Part shown: piece after piece, positions 45,471 through 56,836 of the stretch
How the letters are laid out: every line of letters starts with the position of its first letter
Position numbering within the stretch: position 1 is the first letter of the stretch
DNA from: Tragulus kanchil
Taxonomy: Eukaryota; Chordata; Mammalia; Artiodactyla; Tragulidae
Assembly (NCBI GenBank): GCA_022376925.1
Contig: JAIOJX010000026.1
Location: 250,167,330-250,231,329, forward strand
Direction of reading: 5' to 3'
Length of the DNA stretch: 64,000 nt
Notes under the pieces: model-generated
Seen by the model: the letters and a program-made list of their open reading frames with translations, nothing else
Told to the model about the DNA's origin: nothing
Database searches by the model: none
Made by a program: the position numbers and the translations under genes

Positions 45471-47121
45471 ACATTCATATGTGAAAACCTGTCTGGTGAT
45501 TCTCACTGTCAACCACACTAGGAAGCTATTGAGCTGAACGACTTTAACCCTGTCTCATAATTAAGAAATCACAGGGTGAGCAATTAACTAACATCATCAT
45601 TTCCTCCTTCTCCCTCAAATGAGTGCATCCGCAAAATAAAGTCAGTCTCTTAATTCCATCCCGATTCTTCATTGCCTCTTCTTAAAACTCATTCAACTAC
45701 TCACCACCTTAAATGGGCATGAAAATATCTCAAAATGCTTCAAGGACAGTAGCCAGAACTAACAGCTATGCTAATATATTAACACAACCTCGTGCCAAAG
45801 ATCCTCCCAGGCATCCAGAAGATGAAAACCTGACACACCTGACAGCTCGGCCACAGCCCAGAGCTGTGCGTCATCTGCCTTGGAAGATAAAGAATCCCAT
45901 CCTTAATGACTAGAAGTCCAATGTCACCAGTCACTGCTTTTGTTTTGTCCCAAGTGTGAAAGCCCCCTCCCTTTTGTACCCGATAAGACTATCATTGGCA
46001 AGGATATGAGGAAGCAAGGCTCTCATCCATTGCTGGCGGAATCTAAAACTTTGCAAGTTCTATGAATAGAGCAATTTGGCAATAAATTTTGACCTCAATT
46101 AAAATGTGCATATCCTTCGACCCATCAATTCCACTATCAGAAATGGATCCTAGAGATCGTTCTCAAATATGTTTACCATGATATAGTACAAGGTTATTCC
46201 TACAGCCTTGTTCATGATAATAAAACTGGAAATGATCTAAATAGTCAACAGTATAGTACTGGATAAATAAATTATAGCCCATCTCTAAGTGGGAATGATA
46301 GGCTTCCATTAAGAAAGAAGTAGCCCTTTATGAAGAACTTCCAAGAAACAGTATTTCAATGAAAAAGGTACAAAACAGTGCATGTTGTTACCACTGGTTT
46401 AAAAGAAAAAAAAAAAAAACAACAACAATAACCTCTGGATTATGTTTTGCTATATATGCTTGAAATCTCTGAAATACATAAGAAATTGGTAACAATGGTT
46501 GGCTCTAGGAGCAATGGAGAGACAGGAGGAAGTGAGAAACTTATTTTTCACTCTTGTACCTTTTAAATCTTACAAACATTGATTATAGTATCTTCCTAAA
46601 AATATTCTGTAAAATAATAACAATACACATTCATATGTGAAAACCTGTCTGGTGATTCTCACTGTCAACCACACTAGGAAGCTATTGAGCTGAACGACTT
46701 TAACCCTGTCTCATAATTAAGAAATCACAGGGTGAGCAATTAACTAACATCATCATTTCCTCCTTCTCCCTCAAATGAGTGCATCCGCAAAATAAAGTCA
46801 GTCTCTTAATTCCATCCCGATTCTTCATTGCCTCTTCTTAAAACTCATTCAACTACTCACCACCTTAAATGGGCATGAAAATATCTCAAAATGCTTCAAG
46901 GACAGTAGCCAGAACTAACAGCTATGCTAATATATTAACACAACCTCGTGCCAAAGATCCTCCCAGGCATCCAGAAGATGAAAACCTGACACACCTGACA
47001 GCTCGGCCACAGCCCAGAGCTGTGCGTCATCTGCCTTGGAAGATAAAGAATCCCATCCTTAATGACTAGAAGTCCAATGTCACCAGTCACTGCTTTTGTT
47101 TTGTCCCAAGTGTGAAAGCCC
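44825..47121. repeat. Tandem doublet 16, unit 1156 bp
   Basis: Copy 1 is 44825-45965 and copy 2 is 45982-47121. One or two bases are lost in copy 2 (AGATACGTTCTC against AGATCGTTCTC). Sixteen bp of filler (CCTCCCTTTTGTACCC) separate the copies. The 66-codon frame at 45713 recurs at 46869 and has no known relative. Confidence 0.96.
45982..46625 (+). mobile_element. Old L1 3' half (copy 2, partial)
   Basis: The duplicate of the L1 segment from 44825, starting mid-element at the doublet 16 seam. Confidence 0.85.
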
Positions 47122-47564
47122 TACCACTACCACATCCCCCTTTAAATTACAGGTTAACCCCTCAAGGTTAACTTGAGGACTGGTTGTTATTATGTTACAG
47201 CCATACACAGAACACTAAGAAGTCCTTACTGATATTAAGATTCTGCTTAAAAGGGAAAATTCTGCTTAAATGGAAAAAATGCCCACAGGGTATCAAGTAG
47301 AAGGAAAAAGTGAGCTGTAAAACCAAACGTGGAGCCACTTCCAACAATTTTTCATTAATATACACAATCTGCGTGCCTATGACAAATTTGTATGTGAAAA
47401 ATTGTGTGTTTCAGGTTATAACTGCAAGGTCAAAGAAAAAGGGAGGGAGGAAATTCTATCTTTATGTTATTTTGTACACTATTTGAAATTAAATAATCAA
47501 AAATATACTTTTCCAAAACAGAATAAAATTAGTGAAAATAATAAAATAGGCTTTCCTCAAAAAT
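47122..47564. other. Single-copy DNA with a short palindrome
   Basis: I recognise nothing except a small inverted repeat at 47160-47178 (CCTCAA, seven-base centre, TTGAGG). Confidence 0.4.
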
Positions 47565-47574
47565 GAAAGCACTT

Positions 47575-47916
47575 GGGCTTCCCCTGGTGGTCCAGTAGAT
47601 AAGGACACCGCCTTGCAGTGCAAGGGGCGCCGGTTCCATCCCTGGCCTGGGAAGATCCCATGTGCCGCGGAGCGGCTGGACCGATGTGTCCAATTACCGA
47701 GCCGGAGCTCTGGAGCGCATGCGTCCACAGCCAGCGCTCTGAAACGACAGACGCCACCGCGATGGGAGGCCCACAGGAGCCAAAGAACAAAGACGGATGA
47801 AAATAGAGAAATGAAAGACCAATAGAAGTGGTCCGCCCGCTCCATTCCCTCCCCAACCCGACCCCCGCCCAAAATAAATAAATAAATAAATCTTTAAAAA
47901 CAAAGTAAAAAAAAAA
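47575..47916 (+). mobile_element. Young CHR SINE with GC-rich 3' extension
   Basis: Head GGGCTTCCCCTGGTGGTCCA, body GAGCCGGAGCTCTGGAGCGC, 3' extension AGAAGTGGTCCGCCCGCTC through CCCGACCCCCGCCC, then an (AAAT)n tail. A 10-bp target duplication GAAAGCACTT lies at 47565-47574 and 47917-47926. This is the only extended-type copy in the window outside a doublet, so its structure is independent of the assembly problem. Confidence 0.94.
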
Positions 47917-48179
47917 GAAAGCACTTGATGTCTGCTAGACATCTTGCCCCATAGTCCTGAACCTAAGGAGGCTGCAGACATGCTTCTGTCTCTGTGTATG
48001 AACTGCAAACCACATCCGGGCAATCCCAACTTTTAATGCAGAGCCACAGCTACCAACACTGACCTTTCAGGCCTCTCCTCACAGCAGCATCTTACCCACC
48101 CTATTGGAAGTTGATTTTTGTGTTGCCACCATAGCCTAACACAGCCTTAACAGCACTTCATCTTGAGACTTCTTTACCC

Positions 48180-48640
48180 ACATTTCAAAGTACTCCAAGA
48201 AAGCAAATCATGAAAATGCAGCTCTGGGAAAGGGAAGAGTATGAAGACTATTAGATAAAACCAGTGGTTTGCCAGGGAGTGGGTTGGGGGAAGGGATTAA
48301 CAGGCAGAGCACAGAGGATTTTTTGGGCAGTAAAACTTTTCTATGGGAAAATTCTGCTTAAAAGGAAGAATGTCTATAGTGGGGGAATCCATATTATTAC
48401 ACATTTGTTCAAACCTGAAGAATGTACAATAACAGGAGCACATTGTAATGTAAACTATGGGCTTTGGGTAATGATAATGTGTCCATATAGGATCCCCTAC
48501 TGTAATAAATGGACCACTCTCCTGGGGAGACTGAGAGTCTGGGAGAGGTTGGGGTGTGTGGGGACAGGGGTATCTATGAGAACTCTCTACTCTGCTCAGT
48601 TTTCCTATGAACCTAAAATTGCTCAAAGACATAGTCTATT
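48180..48640 (+). mobile_element. Old L1 3'-end fragment (copy 1)
   Basis: TTTGCCAGGGAGTGGGTTGG, ACATTTGTTCAAACCTGAAG, AATGTACAATAACAGGAGCA and GTAAACTATGGGCTTTGGGT are the typical L1M 3' wording ('ggttgccaggggctggg...aatgtacaacaccaagagtgaaccctaatgtaaactatggactttggg'). Confidence 0.82.
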
Positions 48641-49280
48641 TAGATGGAAAGGGAGTAAAAAAGTAGTGGTCCTGTAAGGTGAAAAGAATGACAGCGGCAT
48701 TTTGTATGGAAGGAAATGGTGGTGGTATCTGAATAATTTGGCAGAGTTGAATGATAACCAAGGAGCTCCACCAAAACCAAAAGCCTTACCTTCAAGGCAA
48801 TGCAAAAATACAGAACCACTGGGTTTGGTCCTATGTTTCTTATACTGAGTTCCTACAAACTGAAAAAAATGATCACTGTGGCTAAGACTTTACCATGTTG
48901 ATTGGACCTCTACCAAGGAGCATCAAAAGAGGGTAATTGCTGAAATGGTTTGCTGCTGGCCATGGTGAGGCCACCAAGAGCACCTGGTGAAAGCTTTGTT
49001 ACCTTAGAACTGGCTCCCGGGCATCTCCTCCCGTGGTCCTTCCAGCAGCGGGCTGTTCCCCAAGGCTCTGTGCACTCACTCCTGGCAGTGGGAGCGGCAC
49101 TCCCACAGTCTCCTGGAATAATCAGAACCCTCCAGTAGCTCTTGTGTTGGCTACCAACACTGACCTTTCAGGCCTCTCCTCACAGCAGCATCTTACCCAC
49201 CCTATTGGAAGTTGATTTTTGTGTTGCCACCATAGCCTAACACAGCCTTAACAGCACTTCATCTTGAGACTTCTTTACCC

Positions 49281-49741
49281 ACATTTCAAAGTACTCCAAG
49301 AAAGCAAATCATGAAAATGCAGCTCTGGGAAAGGGAAGAGTATGAAGACTATTAGATAAAACCAGTGGTTTGCCAGGGAGTGGGTTGGGGGAAGGGATTA
49401 ACAGGCAGAGCACAGAGGATTTTTTGGGCAGTAAAACTTTTCTATGGGAAAATTCTGCTTAAAAGGAAGAATGTCTATAGTGGGGGAATCCATATTATTA
49501 CACATTTGTTCAAACCTGAAGAATGTACAATAACAGGAGCACATTGTAATGTAAACTATGGGCTTTGGGTAATGATAATGTGTCCATATAGGATCCCCTA
49601 CTGTAATAAATGGACCACTCTCCTGGGGAGACTGAGAGTCTGGGAGAGGTTGGGGTGTGTGGGGACAGGGGTATCTATGAGAACTCTCTACTCTGCTCAG
49701 TTTTCCTATGAACCTAAAATTGCTCAAAGACATAGTCTATT
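49281..49741 (+). mobile_element. Old L1 3'-end fragment (copy 2)
   Basis: The duplicate of the L1 end at 48180 through doublet 17. Confidence 0.82.
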
Positions 49742-50082
49742 TAGATGGAAAGGGAGTAAAAAAGTAGTGGTCCTGTAAGGTGAAAAGAATGACAGCGGCA
49801 TTTTGTATGGAAGGAAATGGTGGTGGTATCTGAATAATTTGGCAGAGTTGAATGATAACCAAGGAGCTCCACCAAAACCAAAAAGCCTTACCTTCAAGGC
49901 AATGCAAAAATACAGAACCACTGGGTTTGGTCCTATGTTTCTTATACTGAGTTCCTACAAACTGAAAAAAATGATCACTGTGGCTAAGACTTTACCATGT
50001 TGATTGGACCTCTACCAAGGAGCATCAAAAGAGGGTAATTGCTGAAATGGTTTGCTGCTGGCCATGGTGAGGCCACCAAGAG

Positions 50083-52342
50083 CACCTGGTGAAAGCTTTG
50101 TTACCTTAGAACTGGCTCCCGGGCATCTCCTCCCGTGGTCCTTCCAGCAGCGGGCTGTTCCCCAAGGCTCTGTGCACTCACTCCTGGCAGTGGGAGAGGC
50201 ACTCCCACAGTCTCCTGGAATAATCAGAACTCTCCAGTAGCTCTTGTGTTGGCAACGTGATGCTCCCAAGTGGCTCAGGGCTGCGGAGGGGAAGAAAAAA
50301 ATGAAGCTAATCAGAAGAAAAGTCTACAGCTGTGAATGTGCAGGCAAGTGCACACTTGACAAGTCTTTTCATTGGGACCACAAAACCAAGGCTGATTTAC
50401 CTTGTAGCAGGACAGAAAGGGTCGGAAAACAAACATGCATTAAGCTGAGGGCCTGGGTCCTCACAGATCTCAAATATTTTTTCTAAATGACACAAAATTC
50501 CAGTAGGATCTGAACTGGTAACCTTTAAAACTAAGTTCCTTTAAAGTCCATATACCACTTACTCAAGCCACTATAAAAAAAAAAAAAAAAATGGCTTTGC
50601 ATATATTAATTATTTTCTGTACCTGGAAAAAACAAGGTTCAAGCTGTCTACAAGTATAGAATGAAAGTCTCTCTCAGACCTCTGACTGCTCTGAGAGTTG
50701 CCCCATGTACCAGAGTAGTCTGTTTTTTTCTGTATCCACCCAGAAATACCGTGGTTTGGGTCCATTTTCTACCACCATTTTTAGCTGTAGAGAGATCTAG
50801 TTCAAAGACTCATAAAACAATGATGGGGTTAGGCGCACAAACAGGAAGGGAAAAGGGGCTCCAGATAATGATCAAAAATAAAATAAAACAAAACAAAAAA
50901 AAACCAAAATGCTATCCAACCCCCCTTTTCCTTTAGGAAGACTTTTAAAACATCAACGTTTGCCAAAGGAAGAGGGTATTTTTATTAGAACCAAACTTTC
51001 CCATTCAAAAAACACTGAAAAACTTAACCCTTCCAGAAAACAGCACTTTTTTTTTTTTTTCTTTTAAATCTCAAGGAACACTTTGCCAAGAAAACTTTCA
51101 GGTAAACAAACTTAAGCAGAAAACAAATCCAAAATACGGCATTCCTTAATAATTATTTGGCAGTAAAACCACATCACTCTTCGAATTCAAGGGAAATGCT
51201 TCACAAAAATACACCTGGTGAAAGCTTTGTTACCTTAGAACTGGCTCCCGGGCATCTCCTCCCGTGGTCCTTCCAGCAGCGGGCTGTTCCCCAAGGCTCT
51301 GTGCACTCACTCCTGGCAGTGGGAGAGGCACTCCCACAGTCTCCTGGAATAATCAGAACTCTCCAGTAGCTCTTGTGTTGGCAACGTGATGCTCCCAAGT
51401 GGCTCAGGGCTGCGGAGGGGAAGAAAAAAATGAAGCTAATCAGAAGAAAAGTCTACAGCTGTGAATGTGCAGGCAAGTGCACACTTGACAAGTCTTTTCA
51501 TTGGGACCACAAAACCAAGGCTGATTTACCTTGTAGCAGGACAGAAAGGGTCGGAAAACAAACATGCATTAAGCTGAGGGCCTGGGTCCTCACAGATCTC
51601 AAATATTTTTTCTAAATGACACAAAATTCCAGTAGGATCTGAACTGGTAACCTTTAAAACTAAGTTCCTTTAAAGTCCATATACCACTTACTCAAGCCAC
51701 TATAAAAAAAAAAAAAAAAATGGCTTTGCATATATTAATTATTTTCTGTACCTGGAAAAAACAAGGTTCAAGCTGTCTACAAGTATAGAATGAAAGTCTC
51801 TCTCCAGACCTCTGACTGCTCTGAGAGTTGCCCCATGTACCAGAGTAGTCTGTTTTTTTCTGTATCCACCCAGAAATACCGTGGTTTGGGTCCATTTTCT
51901 ACCACCATTTTTAGCTGTAGAGAGATCTAGTTCAAAGACTCATAAAACAATGATGGGGTTAGGCGCACAAACAGGAAGGGAAAAGGGGCTCCAGATAATG
52001 ATCAAAAATAAAATAAAACAAAACAAAAAAAAACCAAAATGCTATCCAACCCCCCTTTTCCTTTAGGAAGACTTTTAAAACATCAACGTTTGCCAAAGGA
52101 AGAGGGTATTTTTATTAGAACCAAACTTTCCCATTCAAAAAACACTGAAAAACTTAACCCTTCCAGAAAACAGCACTTTTTTTTTTTTTTCTTTTAAATC
52201 TCAAGGAACACTTTGCCAAGAAAACTTTCAGGTAAACAAACTTAAGCAGAAAACAAATCCAAAATACGGCATTCCTTAATAATTATTTGGCAGTAAAACC
52301 ACATCACTCTTCGAATTCAAGGGAAATGCTTCACAAAAAATA
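50083..52342. repeat. Tandem doublet 18, unit 1129 bp
   Basis: Copy 1 is 50083-51211 and copy 2 is 51212-52342. They differ by a C (CTCTCTCAGACC against CTCTCTCCAGACC) and an A-run at the seam. The first ~170 bp overlap doublet 17 and occur three times (48982, 50083, 51212). At the two substitutions noted for doublet 17, this third copy agrees with the second, not the first. Confidence 0.96.
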
Positions 52343-52925
52343 TCAAAAAACTGCCTCACTTCAGTTTGAGGCCCAAAATCCATTTGAGAAGAGTCAAGAA
52401 TATAAAAATAAGACACAAAAAAGTAAGATACTAAAAATCAGACACACAAATATTCGCCCGTAGAAAAGGTCAACCAGAAACCTGACATTTCCAGCAATCA
52501 TTCAGTGAAGTTAAAGAGTAAAAATCCATTTCTAGAGCAGACATCCTTAAAAACAAACTCTTCGGCTAAGCAGTATCCACAAACCTTGAGTTTCAGAACA
52601 AACTGTTGAAATTCTGCTATTCTCCAAGATGCTGGGGCCAGAGAAATTTGGCAGATTCGCACTAATTAAGTTACTTTCATGTCTGCACAAGACTAACTGC
52701 ACTTTAGAAGGTGGCCAGTGTAAAGGGACCAGTGCAGCTGCTCTTTCCAGTGCCAGACATGCCCTCAAGTTACAGGTACTACTTGGGGAGGGCATTTAGA
52801 TAAGCAAGAAAAATGTAAAAATACTGGTGTACATTTTTCTGATTCTTTTTAAAAATCAGAGTTTTTTTCCCCTTTTTTTAAAGTTACAGAAGTACTTCTA
52901 GTTTCCCTGCTAACTTCCTAGCCCT
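52343..52925. other. Single-copy DNA, nothing recognised
   Basis: An 82-codon minus-strand frame has no recognisable features. I name no repeat here. Confidence 0.4.
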
Positions 52926-53222
52926 ATCACCTTTCCTGAAAGTAATTCCTTCAAGATGCTGCTCAGGTTCTCCTGCCTCATTTCAGTCTTCCCTAATGAT
53001 GTTCACATTTTTCAGCTCTTTCCATTCTAATTCCTCTGTATTTATAGTCTACAAGACTCAGTTCTATATGACCTGGTGCTTAATCCTCTGCCGGTTTGTC
53101 TCAAAAAAAATAAATAAATAAAATAAAACTAGGCAAGGATCATATATTATTCTTCTGTTACTTCCTTTCTTCGTGGTACCTACCACACAGCTGGTGCTCA
53201 AGAGTTACTGGATAAAAATCAA
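52926..53222 (+). mobile_element. L2 LINE 3' end interrupted by an A-rich tract
   Basis: CCTTCAAGATGCTGCTCAGG, TTTCAGTCTTCCCTAATGAT and later TACCACACAGCTGGTGCTCA, AGAGTTACTGGATAAA follow the L2 3' end. Between GGTTTGTCTC and ACTAGGCAAGGATCA lies an A-rich tract, (AAAT)n-like, at about 53103-53128 that the L2 consensus lacks. It marks one edge of the long direct repeat around the L1 at 53281. Confidence 0.65.
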
Positions 53223-54139
53223 GTCTTCAAATTAAGCACAGTTTAATATCTGCTTTAAATATTAACATTCAGGCATCCACCTGAATGTAAATTGATACAG
53301 CCTCTATGGAAGACAGTATGGAGATTCCTTAAAAAACTAAAAATAGAAGTACCCTATGACCCAGCAATCCCACTACTTGGCCTATATCCTGATGAAATAA
53401 AAACTGAAAGAGGCACCTGTACCCCAATGTTCATTGCAGCTCTCTATACAATAGCCAGAACATGGAAGCAACCTAGATGTCCATCGACGAATGAATGGAT
53501 ACAGAAGCTCTGGTACATATATACAATGGAATACTACTCAGCTGTTAAAAGAAATGCAGAAGACTCAGTCCTAATGAAGTGGCTGGCTCTAGAATCTATC
53601 ATAAAAAGTGAAGTAGGTCAAAAAGAGAAAGACAAATACAGTATACTAACACACATATATGGAATCTAGTAGGCGGTCTTGATAACACACGCAGGGAACT
53701 CATGGAAAAACAGACAGAGCATAGACATAGGGACATTGTGGGAAAGAAATAGGGAGGGGGAGGCATGGAGGGAGTAACATGGAAACCTATACTGTTATGT
53801 GTGGAAAAGATAGCTAGTGTCATTGTGCTAAGGGAATAGGAGTACTTACAATGGCATGGGGCAAAGGTCTGGAGGGGTGGGATGAGGGGAACTCAGGGGG
53901 TGGGGACCAGGGATATGCATATGACTGATCTGGGAACATACATGTTTGTGAACAACAAAACTCTGTAAAACCTTTAAAATAAAGAATAAAAAATAAAATA
54001 AAATAAAACTAGGCAAGGATCATATATTATTCTTCTGTTAGTTCCTTTCTTCGTGGTACCTACCACACAGCTGGTGCTCAAGAGTTACTGGATAAAAATC
54101 AAGTCTTCAAATTAAGCACAGTTTAATATTTGCTTTAAA
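53127..54139 (+). repeat. Long (about 132 bp) direct repeat flanking an L1
   Basis: The segment starting ACTAGGCAAGGATCATATAT at about 53127-53258 recurs at about 54006-54138 with two substitutions (GTTACTTCC/GTTAGTTCC, ATATCTGC/ATATTTGC). Both copies are preceded by an A-rich tract. The L1 lies between. The arrangement equals a target-site duplication, but far longer than the usual 7-20 bp. Confidence 0.8.
53281..54005 (+). mobile_element. Ruminant-type L1 3' end (copy 1)
   Basis: TTGATACAGCCTCTATGGAA, ACCCAGCAATCCCACTACTT, TTCATTGCAGCTCTCTATAC, AACCTAGATGTCCATCGACG, ATACAATGGAATACTACTCA and TACAGTATACTAACACACAT are the end of L1 ORF2 and beginning of the 3' UTR. An A-rich tail (AATAAAATAAAATAAAA) follows GTAAAACCTTTAAAATAAAG. 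A 125-codon open frame (53292-53669) is the C-terminal remnant of L1 ORF2, the reverse transcriptase/endonuclease protein. It is severely 5' truncated and cannot be autonomous. Confidence 0.93.
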
Positions 54140-54432
54140 ATTAGTAGGTTCTCAAATAACCCATGGGTTGAAGTGAAAACTGTGGTGTACTACAAAGAAG
54201 AATGAGTCAGTAAAATGAGAGCAAAGGTGGAAAGCAAATTCCAAACACTTAACGCTTCAGATGGTCTACTCAGGACCCATCTCTGCACCAATACATACCA
54301 TGCTAATAGCAACTGTGATAGATTCTGACAGGTAGGAGTTTTGTTCAAAACCTCAAGACTGATTTAAAAAAGAAAACAAAAAAAAGAGAGGCATAGCCAC
54401 CAATTAAAATCAGTGCAATAAAATACTTATAC

Positions 54433-54505
54433 AGATCTCCTTTGACTTAGTATGTGGTTACATCCTAAAAACCCATTTTAAGTTGAAAATGTCCTAAGCT
54501 GAAAA
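54433..54505 (-). mobile_element. Tigger-like element end, cut by a seam
   Basis: The first ~70 bp of the element at 55648 appear here and stop at the doublet 19 seam. It is the third, partial representation of the same element. Confidence 0.8.
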
Positions 54506-55220
54506 ATTGATACAGCCCCTATGGAAGACAATATGGAGATTCCTTAAAAAACTAAAAATAGAAGTACCCTATGACCCAGCAATCCCACTACTTGGCCTAT
54601 ATCCTGATGAAATAAAAACTGAAAGAGGCACCTGTACCCCAATGTTCATTGCAGCTCTCTATACAATAGCCAGAACATGGAAGCAACCTAGATGTCCATC
54701 GACGAATGAATGGATACAGAAGCTCTGGTACATATATACAATGGAATACTACTCAGCTGTTAAAAGAAATGCAGAAGACTCAGTCCTAATGAAGTGGCTG
54801 GCTCTAGAATCTATCATAAAAAGTGAAGTAGGTCAAAAAGAGAAAGACAAATACAGTATACTAACACACATATATGGAATCTAGTAGGACGGTCTTGATA
54901 ACACACGCAGGGAACTCATGGAAAAACAGACAGAGCATAGACATAGGGACATTGTGGGAAAGAAATAGGGAGGGGGAGGCATGGAGGGAGTAACATGGAA
55001 ACCTATACTGTTATGTGTGGAAAAGATAGCTAGTGTCATTGTGCTAAGGGAATAGGAGTACTTACAATGGCATGGGGCAAAGGTCTGGAGGGGTGGGATG
55101 AGGGGAACTCAGGGGGTGGGGACCAGGGATATGCATATGACTGATCTGGGAACATACATGTTTGTGAACAACAAAACTCTGTAAAACCTTTAAAATAAAG
55201 AATAAAAAATAAAATAAAAT
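54504..55220 (+). mobile_element. Ruminant-type L1 3' end (copy 2)
   Basis: The duplicate of the L1 at 53281, starting at the doublet 19 seam, so the five bases GAATG and the inverted repeat upstream of copy 1 are absent. The 125-codon ORF2 remnant differs from copy 1 at one residue near its start. Confidence 0.92.
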
Positions 55221-55647
55221 AAAACTAGGCAAGGATCATATATTATTCTTCTGTTAGTTCCTTTCTTCGTGGTACCTACCACACAGCTGGTGCTCAAGAG
55301 TTACTGGATAAAAATCAAGTCTTCAAATTAAGCACAGTTTAATATTTGCTTTAAAATTAGTAGGTTCTCAAATAACCCATGGGTTGAAGTGAAAACTGTG
55401 GTGTACTACAAAGAAGAATGAGTCAGTAAAATGAGAGCAAAGGTGGAAAGCAAATTCCAAACACTTAACGCTTCAGATGGTCTACTCAGGACCCATCTCT
55501 GCACCAATACATACCATGCTAATAGCAACTGTGATAGATTCTGACAGGTAGGAGTTTTGTTCAAAACCTCAAGACTGATTTAAAAAAGAAAACAAACAAA
55601 AAAGAGAGGCATAGCCACCAATTAAAATCAGTGCAATAAAATACTTA

Positions 55648-56182
55648 TACAGATCTCCTTTGACTTAGTATGTGGTTACATCCTAAAAAACCCATTTTAA
55701 GTTGAAAATGTCCTAAGCTGAAAATGCATGCACCATGTCTTAGCTACCAAGCATCATAGATGAGCCCAGCCTACCTTAAACCTGCTCAGAACACCTACCT
55801 CAACATACAGTTAGGCAAATTCACCTACCACAAAGCTATTTTAGAATGAAGTGCTGAATATCTCCTGTACTTCACTGAATACTGTACAGAAAGTGAAATG
55901 TATGGAAAGTGAAAAAGTATTCCTTTTTTAAAACTGAGATATAATGCCTTCAACTGCGTTGGCTGTTTACCCTCGTGATCATGTGGCTGACTGGGAGCTG
56001 CCGCTGGCCAGTTTCATGAGAGAGGATGGTACTGCCTGCCTCCCGTCGTTCGTTAGGCCAGGAAAAGATCAAAATTCACAATTCAAAGTACACTGTCTAC
56101 TGCCTGCATATCACTTTCACACCATCTTAACACTGAAAAATCGTTAAGTCGAACCATCGTTAAGTCAGACACCATGTGCATA
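55648..56182 (-). mobile_element. Tigger-like TcMar DNA transposon (copy 1)
   Basis: The left end TACAGATCTCCTTTGACTTA and the right end GTTAAGTCAGACACCATGTG form degenerate terminal inverted repeats around a TGACTTA core. Internal words (CCTACCTTAAACCTGCTCAG, ACCCTCGTGATCATGTGGCT, ACTGGGAGCTGCCGCTGG, CGTTAAGTCGAACCATCGTT) match a common non-autonomous Tigger-type element. TA dinucleotides flank it, as expected for TcMar insertion. A 67-codon frame inside is not a gene. Confidence 0.8.
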
Positions 56183-56836
56183 CTGCAAAGTGCAGCAGCC
56201 TGTCACAAAACTTCCACTGAGCTGAGTTTTTTCCCAAAACCTTGGCCAGTGTACTTGTTTAGCTATGGATGTTTAATTATTGGCAACTAATCACGCCTTG
56301 TGAAAATCTGACTCATAAAGGTTAGGGACACGTTCTCGTGAAGTGGTGGAGGGTGAGTGAGGAAGGGGAAAAGAAGAAATCCAAAAACATGTTCTAACTC
56401 CAATTGCAGGCTTAACATAGTAGTACATTTTTCTTTAATCCAATTTAAGAGAACATGCATAGTTTCTTAAAAGTTGTTGTAATATGATGGGACTGAATAA
56501 CAGGCAAGCATAAAAATCAAGTTTCAAAAAATTTTGCTTTAAAATTAGTAGGTTCTCAAATAACCCATGGGTTGAAGTGAAAACTGTGGTGTACTACAAA
56601 GAAGAATGAGTCAGTAAAATGAGAGCAAAGGTGGAAAGCAAATTCCAAACACTTAACGCTTCAGATGGTCTACTCAGGACCCATCTCTGCACCAATACAT
56701 ACCATGCTAATAGCAACTGTGATAGATTCTGACAGGTAGGAGTTTTGTTCAAAACCTCAAGACTGATTTAAAAAAGAAAACAAACAAAAAAGAGAGGCAT
56801 AGCCACCAATTAAAATCAGTGCAATAAAATACTTAT

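Larger units (their letters stand above)
48049..50253. repeat. Tandem doublet 17, unit about 1101 bp
   Basis: Copy 1 is 48049-49151 and copy 2 is 49150-50253, abutting without filler. Copy 2 has one extra A (CCAAAAAGCC). Two substitutions distinguish the copies: GGGAGCGGCAC (49090) against GGGAGAGGCAC (50192), and AGAACCCTCC against AGAACTCTCC. These look like alleles. Confidence 0.96.
53289..55724. repeat. Tandem doublet 19, unit 1215 bp
   Basis: Copy 1 is 53289-54505 and copy 2 is 54504-55724, overlapping at AA. The unit covers the L1 3' end, the downstream direct repeat and further single-copy DNA. Differences are small: CAGCCTCTATGG/CAGCCCCTATGG, GTAGGCGGTC/GTAGGACGGTC, and A-run lengths. 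Confidence 0.96.

Noticed and set aside
53292..53669. A 125-codon protein with clear reverse-transcriptase-family similarity
   Set aside because: It is the C-terminal remnant of L1 ORF2 in a 5'-truncated LINE, duplicated at 54507. It is not a host gene and not a complete element.
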